NCBI GenBank assembly: GCA_029864565.1 | Contig: JAOTTD010000002.1 | Location: 75,885 to 127,985, forward strand | Source of the DNA: Thermoplasmata archaeon | Lineage (GTDB): Archaea; Thermoplasmatota; Thermoplasmata; UBA10834 | DNA length: 52,101 nt | Direction: 5' to 3' | Shown: piece after piece, positions 40,545 through 49,231 of the stretch | How positions within the stretch are numbered: the stretch's first letter is position 1 | How the letters are laid out: every line of letters starts with the position of its first letter | Position numbers and translations under genes: made by a program | Notes under the pieces: model-generated | Databases searched by the model: none | What the model was told of the DNA's origin: nothing | What the model saw: only the letters and a program-made list of their open reading frames with translations

Positions 40545-41329
40545 CCGGGTTCGTGGACCTGTATTCCGAGGGCGGCACGTTCCTCCATAGGATTGACGCC
40601 AGGGTCAAGATTGTCGCGGTCCTGTTTCTGAGCGTGCTTGCCTTTCTGCTCTCCAATGTCTATTCACTCACACTTTTGCTCGCGTTCATATTTATTCTGC
40701 TGTTCCTCGCGCGTGCCAGCCTAAGCCGTACCTGGTTCGCACTGAGGTTCGTGATACGCTTCATGGTGCTGATAGTCGTGCTGTGGCCGATATTCGATCC
40801 GTCCGGAACCCCTGTCTGGGCGACTTTCGGGCCGGTCAAGATAACAGAACCCGCAGTCTGGAGAGGCGTCACTTCAGCCGTCAGAGTCGGCTGTCTCGCG
40901 TGCGTCTGGTACATCTTGATGTTTACAACATCGCAGCGTGACCTAGTTCGCGCACTTGTCAAGATGGGATTGAGGTTCGACTTCGGACTCGCCTTGGCAA
41001 TATCGCTCCGTTTCCTACCCACGTTCAGCGCCACCATCGACTCGATCAAGGATGCCGAGCGCGCGCGTGGCATGGAACTCGACAAAGGCAGTTTGCTCAA
41101 ACGCTCCAGGAACTACGTCGCGATACTGGTACCGACCATCGTGTCTGCATTGCGAAGCGCCGACACGCTGTCCCTGGCGCTTCATTCGAGGGCATATGGG
41201 GCAAGGGCCGATAGAACATATCTGCGTGAGCCGAAGATGAGGCGTCAAGATGCAGCGGCACTGTCCGTCGTCATCGCTCTGCTCGTCGTGCCCGTATTCT
41301 TCAAATTCGTGCTTGGAGTCCCGCTATAG
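40541..41329 (+). CDS. ecfT: ECF transporter transmembrane subunit T
   Basis: A 262-aa membrane coupling subunit with five or more TM helices. The two coupling-helix motifs are visible as ERARGMEL and the similar LHSRAYGA, where the Ala-Arg-Gly and Arg-Ala-Tyr segments contact the ATPases. It starts at ATG in an ATGA overlap with the ecfA2 stop. Confidence 0.92.
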   Translation: MTGFVDLYSEGGTFLHRIDARVKIVAVLFLSVLAFLLSNVYSLTLLLAFIFILLFLARASLSRTWFALRFVIRFMVLIVVLWPIFDPSGTPVWATFGPVKITEPAVWRGVTSAVRVGCLACVWYILMFTTSQRDLVRALVKMGLRFDFGLALAISLRFLPTFSATIDSIKDAERARGMELDKGSLLKRSRNYVAILVPTIVSALRSADTLSLALHSRAYGARADRTYLREPKMRRQDAAALSVVIALLVVPVFFKFVLGVPL

Positions 41330-41381
41330 ACGTCGGACCCGACTTGTCAAAGGATAATTGTGTACCTTCCCATCTGGAGGG

Positions 41382-41389
41382 TTTAAGTA
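41382..41389 (+). promoter_or_regulatory. TATA box of the S-component gene
   Basis: TTTAAGTA, ~34 bp before ATG 41420. The S component is thus transcribed apart from the A1-A2-T operon. Confidence 0.5.
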
Positions 41390-41419
41390 CGCCTTCAGAG
41401 TTTAGCCGTCCCGATAGAG

Positions 41420-41983
41420 ATGGAATCCCAAGCAGAATCTGAGCCAAGCCCCGTGGCGTCTCCCGAGCCTGCCAAGTTCGTCTCGCCTAAAACCGTCGCT
41501 TTGTATGGCATCCTTGCGGCGCTCACGGCAGCCATAACCATCGCGTCATATCTTCCGTTCTCTCCGACCAAAGGATACTTCAATCTGGGCGACTCCATGG
41601 TGTTCTTCTCCGCCCTAGCCTTCGGTTGCCGAGCAGGCGCAATCTGCGGCGGTGTCGGGTCAGCGGCGGCCGATGTCCTCCTCGGTGCTGGGGTTTATGC
41701 GCCAGTGACCCTTGTCGCGAAGGGGGGGGAAGGTTTCGTCGCGGGCCTGATTTCTCGTTCCGGTCGAGGGAAGAACTGGGCGGTCGTGCTCGGGATCGCA
41801 GCGGGTGGCGCCCTCATGATAACCACCTACTTCATGGCGGAGTGGCTGTTCTTGGACGTCGGATTTGGCAAGGCGCTTGCGGAAGTCCCGATCAACGTCG
41901 CTCAGGTGGCGCTCGGAGGGACGATAGGCGCGGGACTCACACACTTGATAAGAAAGTCCTACCCCTCTTTGCTGAAGGGCTGA
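41420..41983 (+). CDS. ECF transporter S component (substrate-binding)
   Basis: A 187-aa membrane protein with about five TM helices after a Pro/Glu-rich tail. It shows the pattern of HmpT/riboflavin-type S components: ASYLPFSPTKGYFNLGDSMV, FGCRAGAICGGVGSAAADVL, APVTLVAKGGEGFVAGLI. This 90-bp neighbour of ecfT most likely works with it. The vitamin or precursor cannot be named. No riboswitch was recognised in the short upstream gap. Confidence 0.86.
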   Translation: MESQAESEPSPVASPEPAKFVSPKTVALYGILAALTAAITIASYLPFSPTKGYFNLGDSMVFFSALAFGCRAGAICGGVGSAAADVLLGAGVYAPVTLVAKGGEGFVAGLISRSGRGKNWAVVLGIAAGGALMITTYFMAEWLFLDVGFGKALAEVPINVAQVALGGTIGAGLTHLIRKSYPSLLKG

Positions 41984-42032
41984 TCCACACCGGTTTCTGA
42001 TTCAAGGCAGGTCGATGCATAGAGGATGTTCA

Positions 42033-43496
42033 CTATCGCTTCAGCTTGCCCAGCTCTTTCTCTCCGACCTTGTCTCTCGGCATCATCCTCTTCATCCCGG
42101 CCATAATGTTCATGCCGAAGTTCATGAACGCTGCGGGCAGCGAGATGCCGAAGCGTGTGCCGGTTTCAACGACCTTTCCAGGATTCATTATCCCCTCGGG
42201 GTCCACGAGGTTCTTGATCATCCTGACGAGCTCAGCACCCTCCTTCCCGCGGTACTTGTTGAGATTGCCAGCGAAGAAAAGCCCGAGGCCAACGGGCCTG
42301 CCGCCGTTCTCGAATGCGATGTCTCCGAGCTTCTTGCCGAAGCCCATCGCCGCAGTCGACCGGAGGAAGTTGTGCTCGTCCGTGAGGTAGTATGGCATAA
42401 GCATGACCGTGTTCCTGTCAGCGACCGTGCCTATGATTGGTCCCTTGAGCTTCATCTTCTGCACGAGTTTCCTCGTGTCGGCGAGGGTCTTGTCAAACCC
42501 CTCGATAGGCACGAGTATCTCTCCAGGAATTGCGCCAATGCCCATCTCTCTGACCCTGAACTCGTAGCTCCTTTCGGACCACTCGTGCTCGGCAACGTCG
42601 GCCGGCATCTTGGTCGCACCGGACGAGGTCATGATATCATCTAGCATCTTCTCATCGAGGTCCACTTTCTCCTTCGCCCCCGTGAGCGCGCACGTTACCA
42701 TGCACCCAACGTCGGGAGCATGCTTGCCTGCCGCCCTGAGATAATCGAAGTGAGCCCTGTCGCCGAACATGATGTGCATGGGCACAACATCGCTCCTCGA
42801 GAGCTTCCTCAGCGCTGGGGTGAACGCAGCTAGGTCTTCGAACGAATACGCAACGGCTCTCAGGACCTCCGGCTTAGGAAGCACGCTCAGCGTCACCTCA
42901 GTTATCACTCCCAGAATACCCTCCGAGCCCACGAACAGCCAGTTCAGGTTGGGGCCGCCGCCGCTCGACGGGACGTACTTGTCGCCCGTATGGATGATCT
43001 TCCCAGTTGGGAGGACGACTTCGAGGTCCCTTATGATGTTGCCTGCAGTCCCATACTTGTAGGCGCCTATCCCCGTCCCGCCGGTGCCTATCCATCCTCC
43101 GAGCGTTGCAGATGGCGCGCTGCTCGGATAGCAGGGCAGGAATAGCCCCTCGGCCTCGAGCGCTTCGCTCAGGGCCTTCCAAGTGATTCCTGGCTGCACG
43201 GTCACGACGAGGTTCTTCTCGTCAATTGAGATGATCTTGTTCATGGCCGTCATGTCGAGGACGTAGCCACCCTGTACGGGAACGGATCCACCAAGCCCCC
43301 ATGTGCCCGCTCCACGAGGCACTATGGGCTTCTTCGTCGAAACTGCCTTCGCCATCATCTGTGCGATTTCCTGGGCGTACTTCGGCCTGATGACCTGGTC
43401 TGGCATGGTCTTGAAAATCAGGTCCATCTCTTTCGGAAGCGGCGCGAGGTCGTGGCTGTATAGCCTTCTTTCGAGCTTGTCGTCGGATGTTTCCAT
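42033..43496 (-). CDS. FAD-binding oxidase, GlcD/lactate dehydrogenase-like
   Basis: A 487-aa flavoprotein of the PCMH/VAO type (glycolate or D-lactate dehydrogenase-like). FAD-binding parts: PIVPRGAGTWGLGGSVPVQG, LVVTVQPGITW, TLGGWIGTGGTGIGAYKYGT and LFVGSEGILGVITEVTL. The C-terminal FAD-oxidase cap ends with LVDPEGIMNPGKV. No iron-sulfur partner is adjacent. ATG at 43496 follows AGGTG; a GTG at 43505 is in frame. Substrate is unproven. Confidence 0.9.
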   Translation of the reverse strand: METSDDKLERRLYSHDLAPLPKEMDLIFKTMPDQVIRPKYAQEIAQMMAKAVSTKKPIVPRGAGTWGLGGSVPVQGGYVLDMTAMNKIISIDEKNLVVTVQPGITWKALSEALEAEGLFLPCYPSSAPSATLGGWIGTGGTGIGAYKYGTAGNIIRDLEVVLPTGKIIHTGDKYVPSSGGGPNLNWLFVGSEGILGVITEVTLSVLPKPEVLRAVAYSFEDLAAFTPALRKLSRSDVVPMHIMFGDRAHFDYLRAAGKHAPDVGCMVTCALTGAKEKVDLDEKMLDDIMTSSGATKMPADVAEHEWSERSYEFRVREMGIGAIPGEILVPIEGFDKTLADTRKLVQKMKLKGPIIGTVADRNTVMLMPYYLTDEHNFLRSTAAMGFGKKLGDIAFENGGRPVGLGLFFAGNLNKYRGKEGAELVRMIKNLVDPEGIMNPGKVVETGTRFGISLPAAFMNFGMNIMAGMKRMMPRDKVGEKELGKLKR

Positions 43497-43709
43497 TGCG
43501 AACACCTACTCGGCGGCGATTGTGACGCGGACGTCCCGTCCGCTGGGAGGGTGGTAAGCGGTCTTTCCCAATAAAGCCTACACCTTGCCACATACTGACA
43601 CGTACGGCGTCAAGTCGACAAATCAATACGGTGGAAGCATCGAAAGATACTTATTTGACCACAATCTGAGAGATATGGGACAAGACAACGCGCAGAGGGA
43701 GAGGCAACC

Positions 43710-44582
43710 ATGCATTCCACGCTGAGGACGATAGGGCTGTTCATGCTATTGATCGGCCTGTTCACCGCCATTGGCTACGTTATTGGCGGATTGTATAATG
43801 ATAATTGGGTCACGGGAGCGCTAATATTCCTCGTGCTTGCAGCCATACTGAACATCATCAGCTACTTCTTCAGCTCCAAGATCGTCCTGTGGTCGTACAA
43901 GGCGAAGATTGTCAGCAAAGAAGACGCCCCTCGCCTGCACGAGTTGGTTGGCAAGATCTGCATGAAGGGCAACTTACCGATGCCGCGGATCGCCATCGTC
44001 CCTACGAGCAACCCGAACGCGTTCGCGACTGGCAGGAACAAGAAGAACGCAGTCGTTGCCGCGACAGAAGGCATACTCAAGCTGCTGACCGACGACGAGC
44101 TCGAGGGCGTGCTGGCGCACGAGATGGCGCACGTCAAGAATCGCGACATCCTCGTGATGTCCGTAGCAGCGACCATCGCTGGTGCGATCTCGTTCGCCGC
44201 CCGCATGGTATGGTTCAACATGATGTTCGGGGGTCGCCGAGGGAACGACAACATCCTATTGCTGCTCGTCGTCATGGTCACGGCGCCATTGGCTGCGCTT
44301 CTCATTCAGCTTGCGATATCGCGCAACAGGGAGTACAAGGCCGACCGAGAGGGCGCTCTGATGATACAGCGTCCGTTGGCATTGGCCCGTGCCCTTGGGA
44401 AGCTCGAGGAAGGCAACAAGCGGAACCCGATCAGACGGGGGAACCCTGCGACCTCGAACATGTTCATCGTCAACCCGTTCAGGGGTGGTGGGTTCATAGC
44501 TCTGTTCATGACGCACCCGCCTATGAAGAAGCGCATCGAGAAGCTGCACAGACTCGCGGACGAAACCGGCTTCATCGGCTGA
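43710..44582 (+). CDS. htpX: HtpX-type membrane zinc protease (M48)
   Basis: A 290-aa membrane metalloprotease that degrades misfolded membrane proteins. Two N-terminal TM helices are followed by VPTSNPNAFATGRNKKNAVV, the zinc motif VLAHEMAHVKN (HExxH), two more TM helices and a third zinc ligand Glu in SRNREYKADREGA. GGGAGAGG precedes the ATG, and ACTTATTTG lies ~60 bp upstream. Confidence 0.95.
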   Translation: MHSTLRTIGLFMLLIGLFTAIGYVIGGLYNDNWVTGALIFLVLAAILNIISYFFSSKIVLWSYKAKIVSKEDAPRLHELVGKICMKGNLPMPRIAIVPTSNPNAFATGRNKKNAVVAATEGILKLLTDDELEGVLAHEMAHVKNRDILVMSVAATIAGAISFAARMVWFNMMFGGRRGNDNILLLLVVMVTAPLAALLIQLAISRNREYKADREGALMIQRPLALARALGKLEEGNKRNPIRRGNPATSNMFIVNPFRGGGFIALFMTHPPMKKRIEKLHRLADETGFIG

Positions 44583-44591
44583 GGCCAGCGC

Positions 44592-45887
44592 TCATCCGAC
44601 CTTCTCCCATTTCTCAAGCTTCAGAATGCCAGAGAGAGTGCCGCCCCTCTTGATCTCCTCTCGGAGGCGCTCCTCCCTCTCCATGATGTCCACCGCACGA
44701 TTGGCCACCTCCACGGCATTCTCCTGAGGTACGACCACGACGCCGCTCTCATCCCCGATGACCCAATCGCCAGTGCGAACCGTGACTCCCCCGCAGGAGA
44801 TCTCCTCGCCGATGCCTCCATAGCCCTTCGGCTCCCCAGCGTTGGGCGCGACATGCTTGGAGAAACACGGGAATCGCATCTCGACTATCGAATCCACATC
44901 CCTCACGGCACCGTCTATGACGACGCCCTTGACGCCCTTAGTCAAGCAGCTCCAGGAGGCCAATTCTCCCCAGACAGCGATGTCACCGCCACACGAGTCA
45001 ATAACGATCACGTCGCCCTCGCTCGCGCGGTTGATTGCCTCGACAGACTTGGCCCAGTCGCCGTTCACGGTCTGAACCGTCAGCGCTCTGCCGACCATCT
45101 TGACGCCAGGCGCCATCCTTGGGACGATGCCCTTCATGGCGCCTTTCCGGTGTAGGGCATCAGTGACATTGGGAGCGGAAACCATCTGGAACGCCCTGAC
45201 CAACTCTTCCTTCCCGTACTTCTTGAACCTTTCACTCACGACCTTATCACCGGTTTCCATGGCCTCGACGACCTTGGAGGCCGCTTCAGCCGCGTCCTTG
45301 GCCTTGGTTATCGCGCCTCCGACGATGACAATGGATGCTCCAGCGTTGACCACCTCCGCCGCGGTCTCGCTATTGATGCCTCCGGCAGCCGCCACTGGTA
45401 TGCGAACGGCCTCGGCGACGCTCGAGAGCTCTGAGAGGGGCGAACCACCGACCATCTGCTCGTCTACGCCAACATGGACGCAGATGTAGTCAACGCCCAT
45501 TTTCTCGAGCTGTCTCGCCCTTGCGGGCTTGTCAGCCACGTTAAACAGGTCGGCCATCACCTTTGAGCCGTACTGGCGTGCACTCAGAATAGCCTCGGTG
45601 ACCGTAGGATTGGAGGAGAGGCCAAGTATCACCACAACACCTGCACCCGACTTGGCCGCGATCTCCACCTCCATGCCGCCGACGTCTATAGTCTTCATGT
45701 CGGCGACGATGGTCTTCTCTGGAAACGCGGCCTTCAGCGCGCGGACCATGTCCATCCCTTCACTCTTGATCAAGGGGGTCCCTGCCTCTATCCAGTCTGC
45801 TCCTCCTTTGACAGCCTCCGCCGCTATGGCCAGAGCCCTGTCCGAATGAATGAGGTCGAGAGCGACCTGAAGGACGGGTTTCATCAT
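44592..45887 (-). CDS. 3-hexulose-6-phosphate synthase fused to RraA-like domain
   Basis: A 431-aa two-domain protein. Residues 1-~215: hexulose-phosphate synthase TIM barrel (LQVALDLIHSDRALAIAAEA, ADMKTIDVG, VHVGVDEQM, VAAAGGINSETA). It condenses formaldehyde with ribulose 5-phosphate or runs in reverse; in archaea lacking the oxidative pentose pathway this supplies pentoses. Residues ~230-431: RraA/HMG-aldolase-like (GDVIVIDSCGGDIAVWGELA, GVVIDGAVRD). Such fusions are known in archaea. The RraA half may be an aldolase rather than an RNase regulator. No separate phosphohexuloisomerase gene is adjacent. Confidence 0.92.
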   Translation of the reverse strand: MMKPVLQVALDLIHSDRALAIAAEAVKGGADWIEAGTPLIKSEGMDMVRALKAAFPEKTIVADMKTIDVGGMEVEIAAKSGAGVVVILGLSSNPTVTEAILSARQYGSKVMADLFNVADKPARARQLEKMGVDYICVHVGVDEQMVGGSPLSELSSVAEAVRIPVAAAGGINSETAAEVVNAGASIVIVGGAITKAKDAAEAASKVVEAMETGDKVVSERFKKYGKEELVRAFQMVSAPNVTDALHRKGAMKGIVPRMAPGVKMVGRALTVQTVNGDWAKSVEAINRASEGDVIVIDSCGGDIAVWGELASWSCLTKGVKGVVIDGAVRDVDSIVEMRFPCFSKHVAPNAGEPKGYGGIGEEISCGGVTVRTGDWVIGDESGVVVVPQENAVEVANRAVDIMEREERLREEIKRGGTLSGILKLEKWEKVG

Positions 45888-45908
45888 CTGGAAAGACCGC
45901 TATTCCCG

Positions 45909-45916
45909 TATTAAAA
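45909..45916 (-). promoter_or_regulatory. TATA box of the hexulose-phosphate synthase gene
   Basis: TTTTAATA on the minus strand, centred 26 bp before the first ATG at 45887 (leaderless). Confidence 0.6.
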
Positions 45917-45988
45917 CCTGTCCGGGATGTCCCCGAGCGCACGCACAAGAAAGCATAATATGCCAATCACCGCATTCAGCGAACTGCT

Positions 45989-46741
45989 ATGGCATCGAGG
46001 AGTGGCGAAAGGTCGCGGTGCGCGACCGGCATCGAGGGCTTCGACACAGTCCTCTATGGTGGTATCCCGCGGTCCAACACCGTCCTGCTGACCGGGAGCT
46101 GTGGGACCGGCAAGACATCTCTCGCGCTGGAGTTCCTTATACACGGAGCTGCAAAGGGCGAGAACTCCCTTTTCGTCTCAGTGACGGAGGACGCAGAGAA
46201 GATGCTGGCCAACATCATACCCTACAACTTCCTCAGCGACGACCTAGTCAAATCTGGCAAGCTGGTGTTTGTCGATCTCCCCGTGATGTACGAACGCCTC
46301 GGAATGACCAAGGCGGAACTGACCATGGAGGAGATTGACCTGCTTGTCACCGCCATCGCCAGCCTCGCGCGCGAGCTGAACACGAAGAGGCTCGTGGTCG
46401 ACCCGATAACCTCGGTCTGCTACAAGCTCAAGACGGCCGAGAAGATCAGGGATTTCATTCTGAAGCTGAGCAAGGCGTTGGCGGACATAGGCTGTACGTC
46501 CATACTTGTAAGCGAGGTAGCCGCTCAGTCAAGCGCGTACTCCATGTTCGGCGTCGAGGAAGCGATATCGGACGGCATCGTTCTCATGGCCAACATGGAG
46601 CGGCGGGGAGACCTCTTGAGGACGCTTCAAGTCATCAAGATGCGAGGGACCATGCACTCGCGGGCGAAATACGTGCTCGACCTCACGCCAGAGGGAGTGC
46701 TCCTGGTCCCGCTGCTCAAAGGAGGGAGCACGAGATCATGA
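45989..46741 (+). CDS. KaiC/RAD55-like ATPase (intact P-loop)
   Basis: A 250-aa KaiC-like ATPase, first of a three-gene operon. Entry motif GIEGFDTVLYGGIP, Walker A GSCGTGKTSLALEFL (~36-50), Walker B RLVVDPITSV and the VIKMRGTMHSRAKYVLDLT C-terminal signature. Similar in size and pattern to the ATPase at 3065-3739. AAGCATAATATGCC at ~45951-45963 is the likely promoter, giving a leaderless start. It overlaps the next gene by 4 bases (ATGA). Confidence 0.9.
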   Translation: MASRSGERSRCATGIEGFDTVLYGGIPRSNTVLLTGSCGTGKTSLALEFLIHGAAKGENSLFVSVTEDAEKMLANIIPYNFLSDDLVKSGKLVFVDLPVMYERLGMTKAELTMEEIDLLVTAIASLARELNTKRLVVDPITSVCYKLKTAEKIRDFILKLSKALADIGCTSILVSEVAAQSSAYSMFGVEEAISDGIVLMANMERRGDLLRTLQVIKMRGTMHSRAKYVLDLTPEGVLLVPLLKGGSTRS

Positions 46742-47328
46742 ACGAGAAGCGGGTTGCCCAACGAGTCTCGGAAGAACTGCTCGAGGTGCCCCCCTCTTCG
46801 GCGATATCCCTGCAGATGTCTGTGGACCATTATCTGGACGTGCTGAGAGGCGTCCTGGACCTGTTCGCTTCTAAGAAGGAGGCCGATGTGATCTACGTGA
46901 CGTCGACAATATCCTTCGAGGCCATCAAGCGGGTCATGGAGGCACTGGACATCGACACCTCGCGGGTGTACTTCGTGGATTGCATATCTCACATCATGAT
47001 GGGGGCCTCGTCTGGCCATATGGACGACCACACTACGCTGGTCGAGAGCCCGACGATGTTGGAGAACGTTATGCTGAAGGTGGAGTACCTGATCCGCCTG
47101 TCCGAGGCGAAGGAGAAGGTCGTCGTCATAGACTCGATCAATTCACTGGCTATACACAACAACAACTGGATACTGTCGGAGTTCCTCCATATCCTCGTCT
47201 CAGGGCTTCGCGTCCGTGACGTCTACACCATCATACTCTCCGTGGAGGAACACTCAACGCCAGAGATAAACAACATGGTAAGCCTCGTGTGCGACCAGGG
47301 CATACGCACGGGGCCCAAGGAGGACTGA
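46738..47328 (+). CDS. KaiC-like protein lacking a P-loop
   Basis: A 196-aa protein with the later strands of a RecA-like fold: VIYVTSTISFEAIKRVMEAL (where KaiC proteins follow the P-loop helix), RVYFVDCISHIM and a Walker B-like VVVIDSINSLAI. The Walker A is absent, so ATP hydrolysis is not expected. It resembles DUF835-like or DUF7504-like pseudo-ATPases seen beside archaeal signalling proteins (recalled, unchecked). Coupled to the ATPase before it (4-bp overlap) and followed after 1 bp by the third gene, so a complex is likely. Confidence 0.75.
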   Translation: MNEKRVAQRVSEELLEVPPSSAISLQMSVDHYLDVLRGVLDLFASKKEADVIYVTSTISFEAIKRVMEALDIDTSRVYFVDCISHIMMGASSGHMDDHTTLVESPTMLENVMLKVEYLIRLSEAKEKVVVIDSINSLAIHNNNWILSEFLHILVSGLRVRDVYTIILSVEEHSTPEINNMVSLVCDQGIRTGPKED

Positions 47329-47329
47329 G

Positions 47330-48055
47330 ATGAAGTTCACCAGCATCGGCGTTAAGGCGCTCGACGAGCATCTCGGAGGAGGCGTCCAGAAGGGCTCCAC
47401 GGTCCTGGTCACGGGCACGCCTGGCTCAGGCACGGAATTCTTTGCGAAGCAATTCGCGTCTGCAGGGGATGAAGCGGTCACGTACTTCACTTCGACCGAG
47501 CGGGACGAGGACGTGCTCAACGTGATGCGCGAGTACGGGTGGAGGACCGACCTGTCAATAGTGAACATCGGCACAAAGTACTACGAGAGCGTGCTGGCGA
47601 AGAAGCTCGAGATAAGCCGCTTCCGACAGGAGGGCATCACGCTCGCGGATATCAGGCAGTTCGAGGAAAAGGACATGCACAAGGAGGAGAACTTCCTCAC
47701 GTACCTCTCATATGAGATATCCAAGCTGGACTCCCCTTTCAGAGTCGTGATAAATTCTCTGGACTTCTTTCTGGAGAACTACGACAGCGCAGAGGTACTG
47801 ATGGCAATGAGGACCATCAAGGCCCACACGCAACACTCGGAGAGCGTGACGCTGATGACGATGCTCAAGGGGGTGCACGACTCGCGCATACAGAGCAGCA
47901 TCGAAGACCTCGCGGATGTGATACTCGAGCTGGACCGGGATAAAGTCGGCCATGAGTACAAGAAGTACATGATTGTCCAGAAGGTTCGGAACAGGCCGGT
48001 GATGGTGGGCATAGTCCCGTGCTCCTTCGACGAGACGGGCATCGGGCCCAGCTGA
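47330..48055 (+). CDS. KaiC-like protein with mutated P-loop
   Basis: A 241-aa KaiC-family protein. The entry motif FTSIGVKALDEHLGGGVQKG is normal, but the Walker A reads GTPGSGTEFFAKQF, with Thr in place of the invariant Lys. The Walker B strand is FRVVINSLDFFL, lacking the usual acidic pair position. The C-terminus keeps the family end (VQKVRNRPVMVGIVPCSF). It is therefore likely a non-hydrolysing partner of the first gene product. Last gene of the operon; a pilin gene follows 257 bp on. Confidence 0.82.
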   Translation: MKFTSIGVKALDEHLGGGVQKGSTVLVTGTPGSGTEFFAKQFASAGDEAVTYFTSTERDEDVLNVMREYGWRTDLSIVNIGTKYYESVLAKKLEISRFRQEGITLADIRQFEEKDMHKEENFLTYLSYEISKLDSPFRVVINSLDFFLENYDSAEVLMAMRTIKAHTQHSESVTLMTMLKGVHDSRIQSSIEDLADVILELDRDKVGHEYKKYMIVQKVRNRPVMVGIVPCSFDETGIGPS

Positions 48056-48088
48056 ACATCGTCATGGGGGAGGATTTACGTTCGAAAG

Positions 48089-48116
48089 ATGTCGCAATTT
48101 CGACAGAAAGCGACAT
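48089..48116. promoter_or_regulatory. inverted repeat upstream of pilin gene
   Basis: ATGTCGC (48089-48095) and GCGACAT (48110-48116) are a perfect 7-bp inverted repeat with a 14-base spacer containing CGACAG. Candidate regulator site or RNA stem at the end of the KaiC-like operon. Confidence 0.45.
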
Positions 48117-48127
48117 TTGTCAAAACG

Positions 48128-48157
48128 GTTATAAAAGAAAGAAGACGAAGTCTTCTT
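48128..48157 (+). promoter_or_regulatory. TATA-like box followed by 8-bp hairpin
   Basis: GGTTATAAAAG (48128-48138) runs into AAGAAGAC-GAA-GTCTTCTT (48139-48157), a perfect 8-bp stem. It could be an operator placed between TATA box and transcript start, or a terminator of the KaiC-like operon; the pyrimidine-rich 3' arm fits weakly. Confidence 0.45.
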
Positions 48158-48247
48158 AGATACGCGATATTGACGACATAGCCAGATGTTCCGCTTCGCT
48201 ATATGACGATGGAAGTCACGCTCACTTGTGATAATCACTCGCAAAGC

Positions 48248-48255
48248 TATATAAA
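48248..48255 (+). promoter_or_regulatory. strong TATA box of the pilin gene
   Basis: TATATAAA, one of the best box A matches in the window, 65 bp before the ATG. The predicted leader is ~33 nt and carries GGAGG at 48301-48305. Confidence 0.65.
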
Positions 48256-48312
48256 CAAAGCTCAGCGCTAATCTCTCTTACGCGGACCGAAAGGTTCGCA
48301 GGAGGACAAAAC

Positions 48313-48834
48313 ATGAAGAAAGTTTGGGCATTCCGAAAGGATGCCGAAGCAGTATCTCCGGTCATAGCGACCATTCTCATGGTGGCTATTACCGTCGTCC
48401 TGGCAGCCGTGCTGTATGTCATGGTGCTGGGCTTCGGTTCCGGTGGAACCAGCACCCCATCGGTGCAGCTGACGTCGAGGACGGCCATAACGAGCCCTGA
48501 CGGGTACAAGTGGCAGTTGACGGCGCCGACGGCCGAGACGACCTGGACCGACGTGACCGTGATCCTGCAGACGGGTTCGTACAGTGCGACATGGAGCACA
48601 GCGACCCAGTCGGGTCTGACTGGAACGGGTGTGCAGACGCAGGCGCTTGGCGCTCAGACGCTCGACACCACGAGCTTCTACCTGAACGTCACTGACCTGG
48701 GCGGGAATGGTATCGTGAACAACGGTGATTACTTCACCATCACAGGTACCTTTGCGTCCGCAACGTCGTACACAGTGACCATAATGCATGAACCCACAGA
48801 CGGCCAGATGGTCGCTCAGACCTGGACAGCCTAG
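48313..48834 (+). CDS. archaeal type IV pilin-like protein
   Basis: A 173-aa pilin. The class III signal is clear: FRKDAEAVSPVIATILMVAI, then TVVLAAVLYVMVLGFG, as in the archaeal Pilin_N (DUF1628) group with cleavage near AVSPVIA. The outer part is Thr/Ser/Gly-rich beta sheet (AETTWTDVTVILQTGSYSAT) without cysteines. Strong TATA box, GGAGG and terminator mark it as a highly expressed single gene. No archaellum genes (ArlI, ArlJ) are nearby, so it is a pilus or surface protein rather than a proven archaellin. Confidence 0.88.
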   Translation: MKKVWAFRKDAEAVSPVIATILMVAITVVLAAVLYVMVLGFGSGGTSTPSVQLTSRTAITSPDGYKWQLTAPTAETTWTDVTVILQTGSYSATWSTATQSGLTGTGVQTQALGAQTLDTTSFYLNVTDLGGNGIVNNGDYFTITGTFASATSYTVTIMHEPTDGQMVAQTWTA

Positions 48835-48865
48835 TCCAACGCCGCCTGAAACCAAACTGAAACAA

Positions 48866-48905
48866 CTCGGGAGGGTTCTGCCCTTCCGAGATCCTTCGAT
48901 TTTTC
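48866..48905 (+). terminator. hairpin and T-tract terminator after the pilin gene
   Basis: CTCGGGAGGG (48866-48875) pairs with CCCTTCCGAG (48881-48890) with one G-U pair; ATCCTTCGATTTTTCC follows. It lies 32 bp past the pilin stop. Confidence 0.6.
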
Positions 48906-48937
48906 CTTATTCACATCCCAGCGTTAGCGCAGCCTTT

Positions 48938-49231
48938 ATGACGCCATCCACCGCATATGTCGTCGAGGCCATGCCGGAGAGAGATGAGAAGACCGATGTC
49001 ATGAGCGAGCGCGAAGCGGACGAATTCGTCGTCAATCTACTTCGACGAAATGGGCCGTTGACGACCAAGGAGATCGAGGTCTTCGCCTCACAAGAGGGCA
49101 GACGCTGCCCCGACCAGACCGTTATCTACCTGGTAAAGCTCATGCACAGGGGGCTCGTCAATGGTGAGGTCTCGATTGAGAAGAGGGGCTGGGTCTGGTC
49201 GATGCCGCAGACTCAGACGCCTCCCGGATGA
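48938..49231 (+). CDS. winged-helix protein
   Basis: A ~97-aa protein with one winged-helix domain: EFVVNLLRRNGPLTTKEIEV, then DQTVIYLVKLMHRGLVNGEV and a wing SIEKRGWVWSM. The start at ATG 48938 is supported by a TTCCTTATTC box ~31 bp upstream; ATG 48971 or 49004 are alternatives. It follows the pilin gene and terminator, so it is probably a separate regulator. Its end overlaps the convergent RDD gene by 19 bp. Confidence 0.72.
   Translation: MTPSTAYVVEAMPERDEKTDVMSEREADEFVVNLLRRNGPLTTKEIEVFASQEGRRCPDQTVIYLVKLMHRGLVNGEVSIEKRGWVWSMPQTQTPPG

Noticed and set aside
45989-48055. Circadian clock KaiABC system
   Set aside because: The proteins are single-domain RAD55-type relatives and no KaiA or KaiB is present.
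46738-48834. KaiC-like operon plus pilin read as an archaellum (ArlH plus archaellin) locus
   Set aside because: No ArlI ATPase, ArlJ membrane protein or other archaellum genes are present, and the pilin is separated by its own strong promoter.
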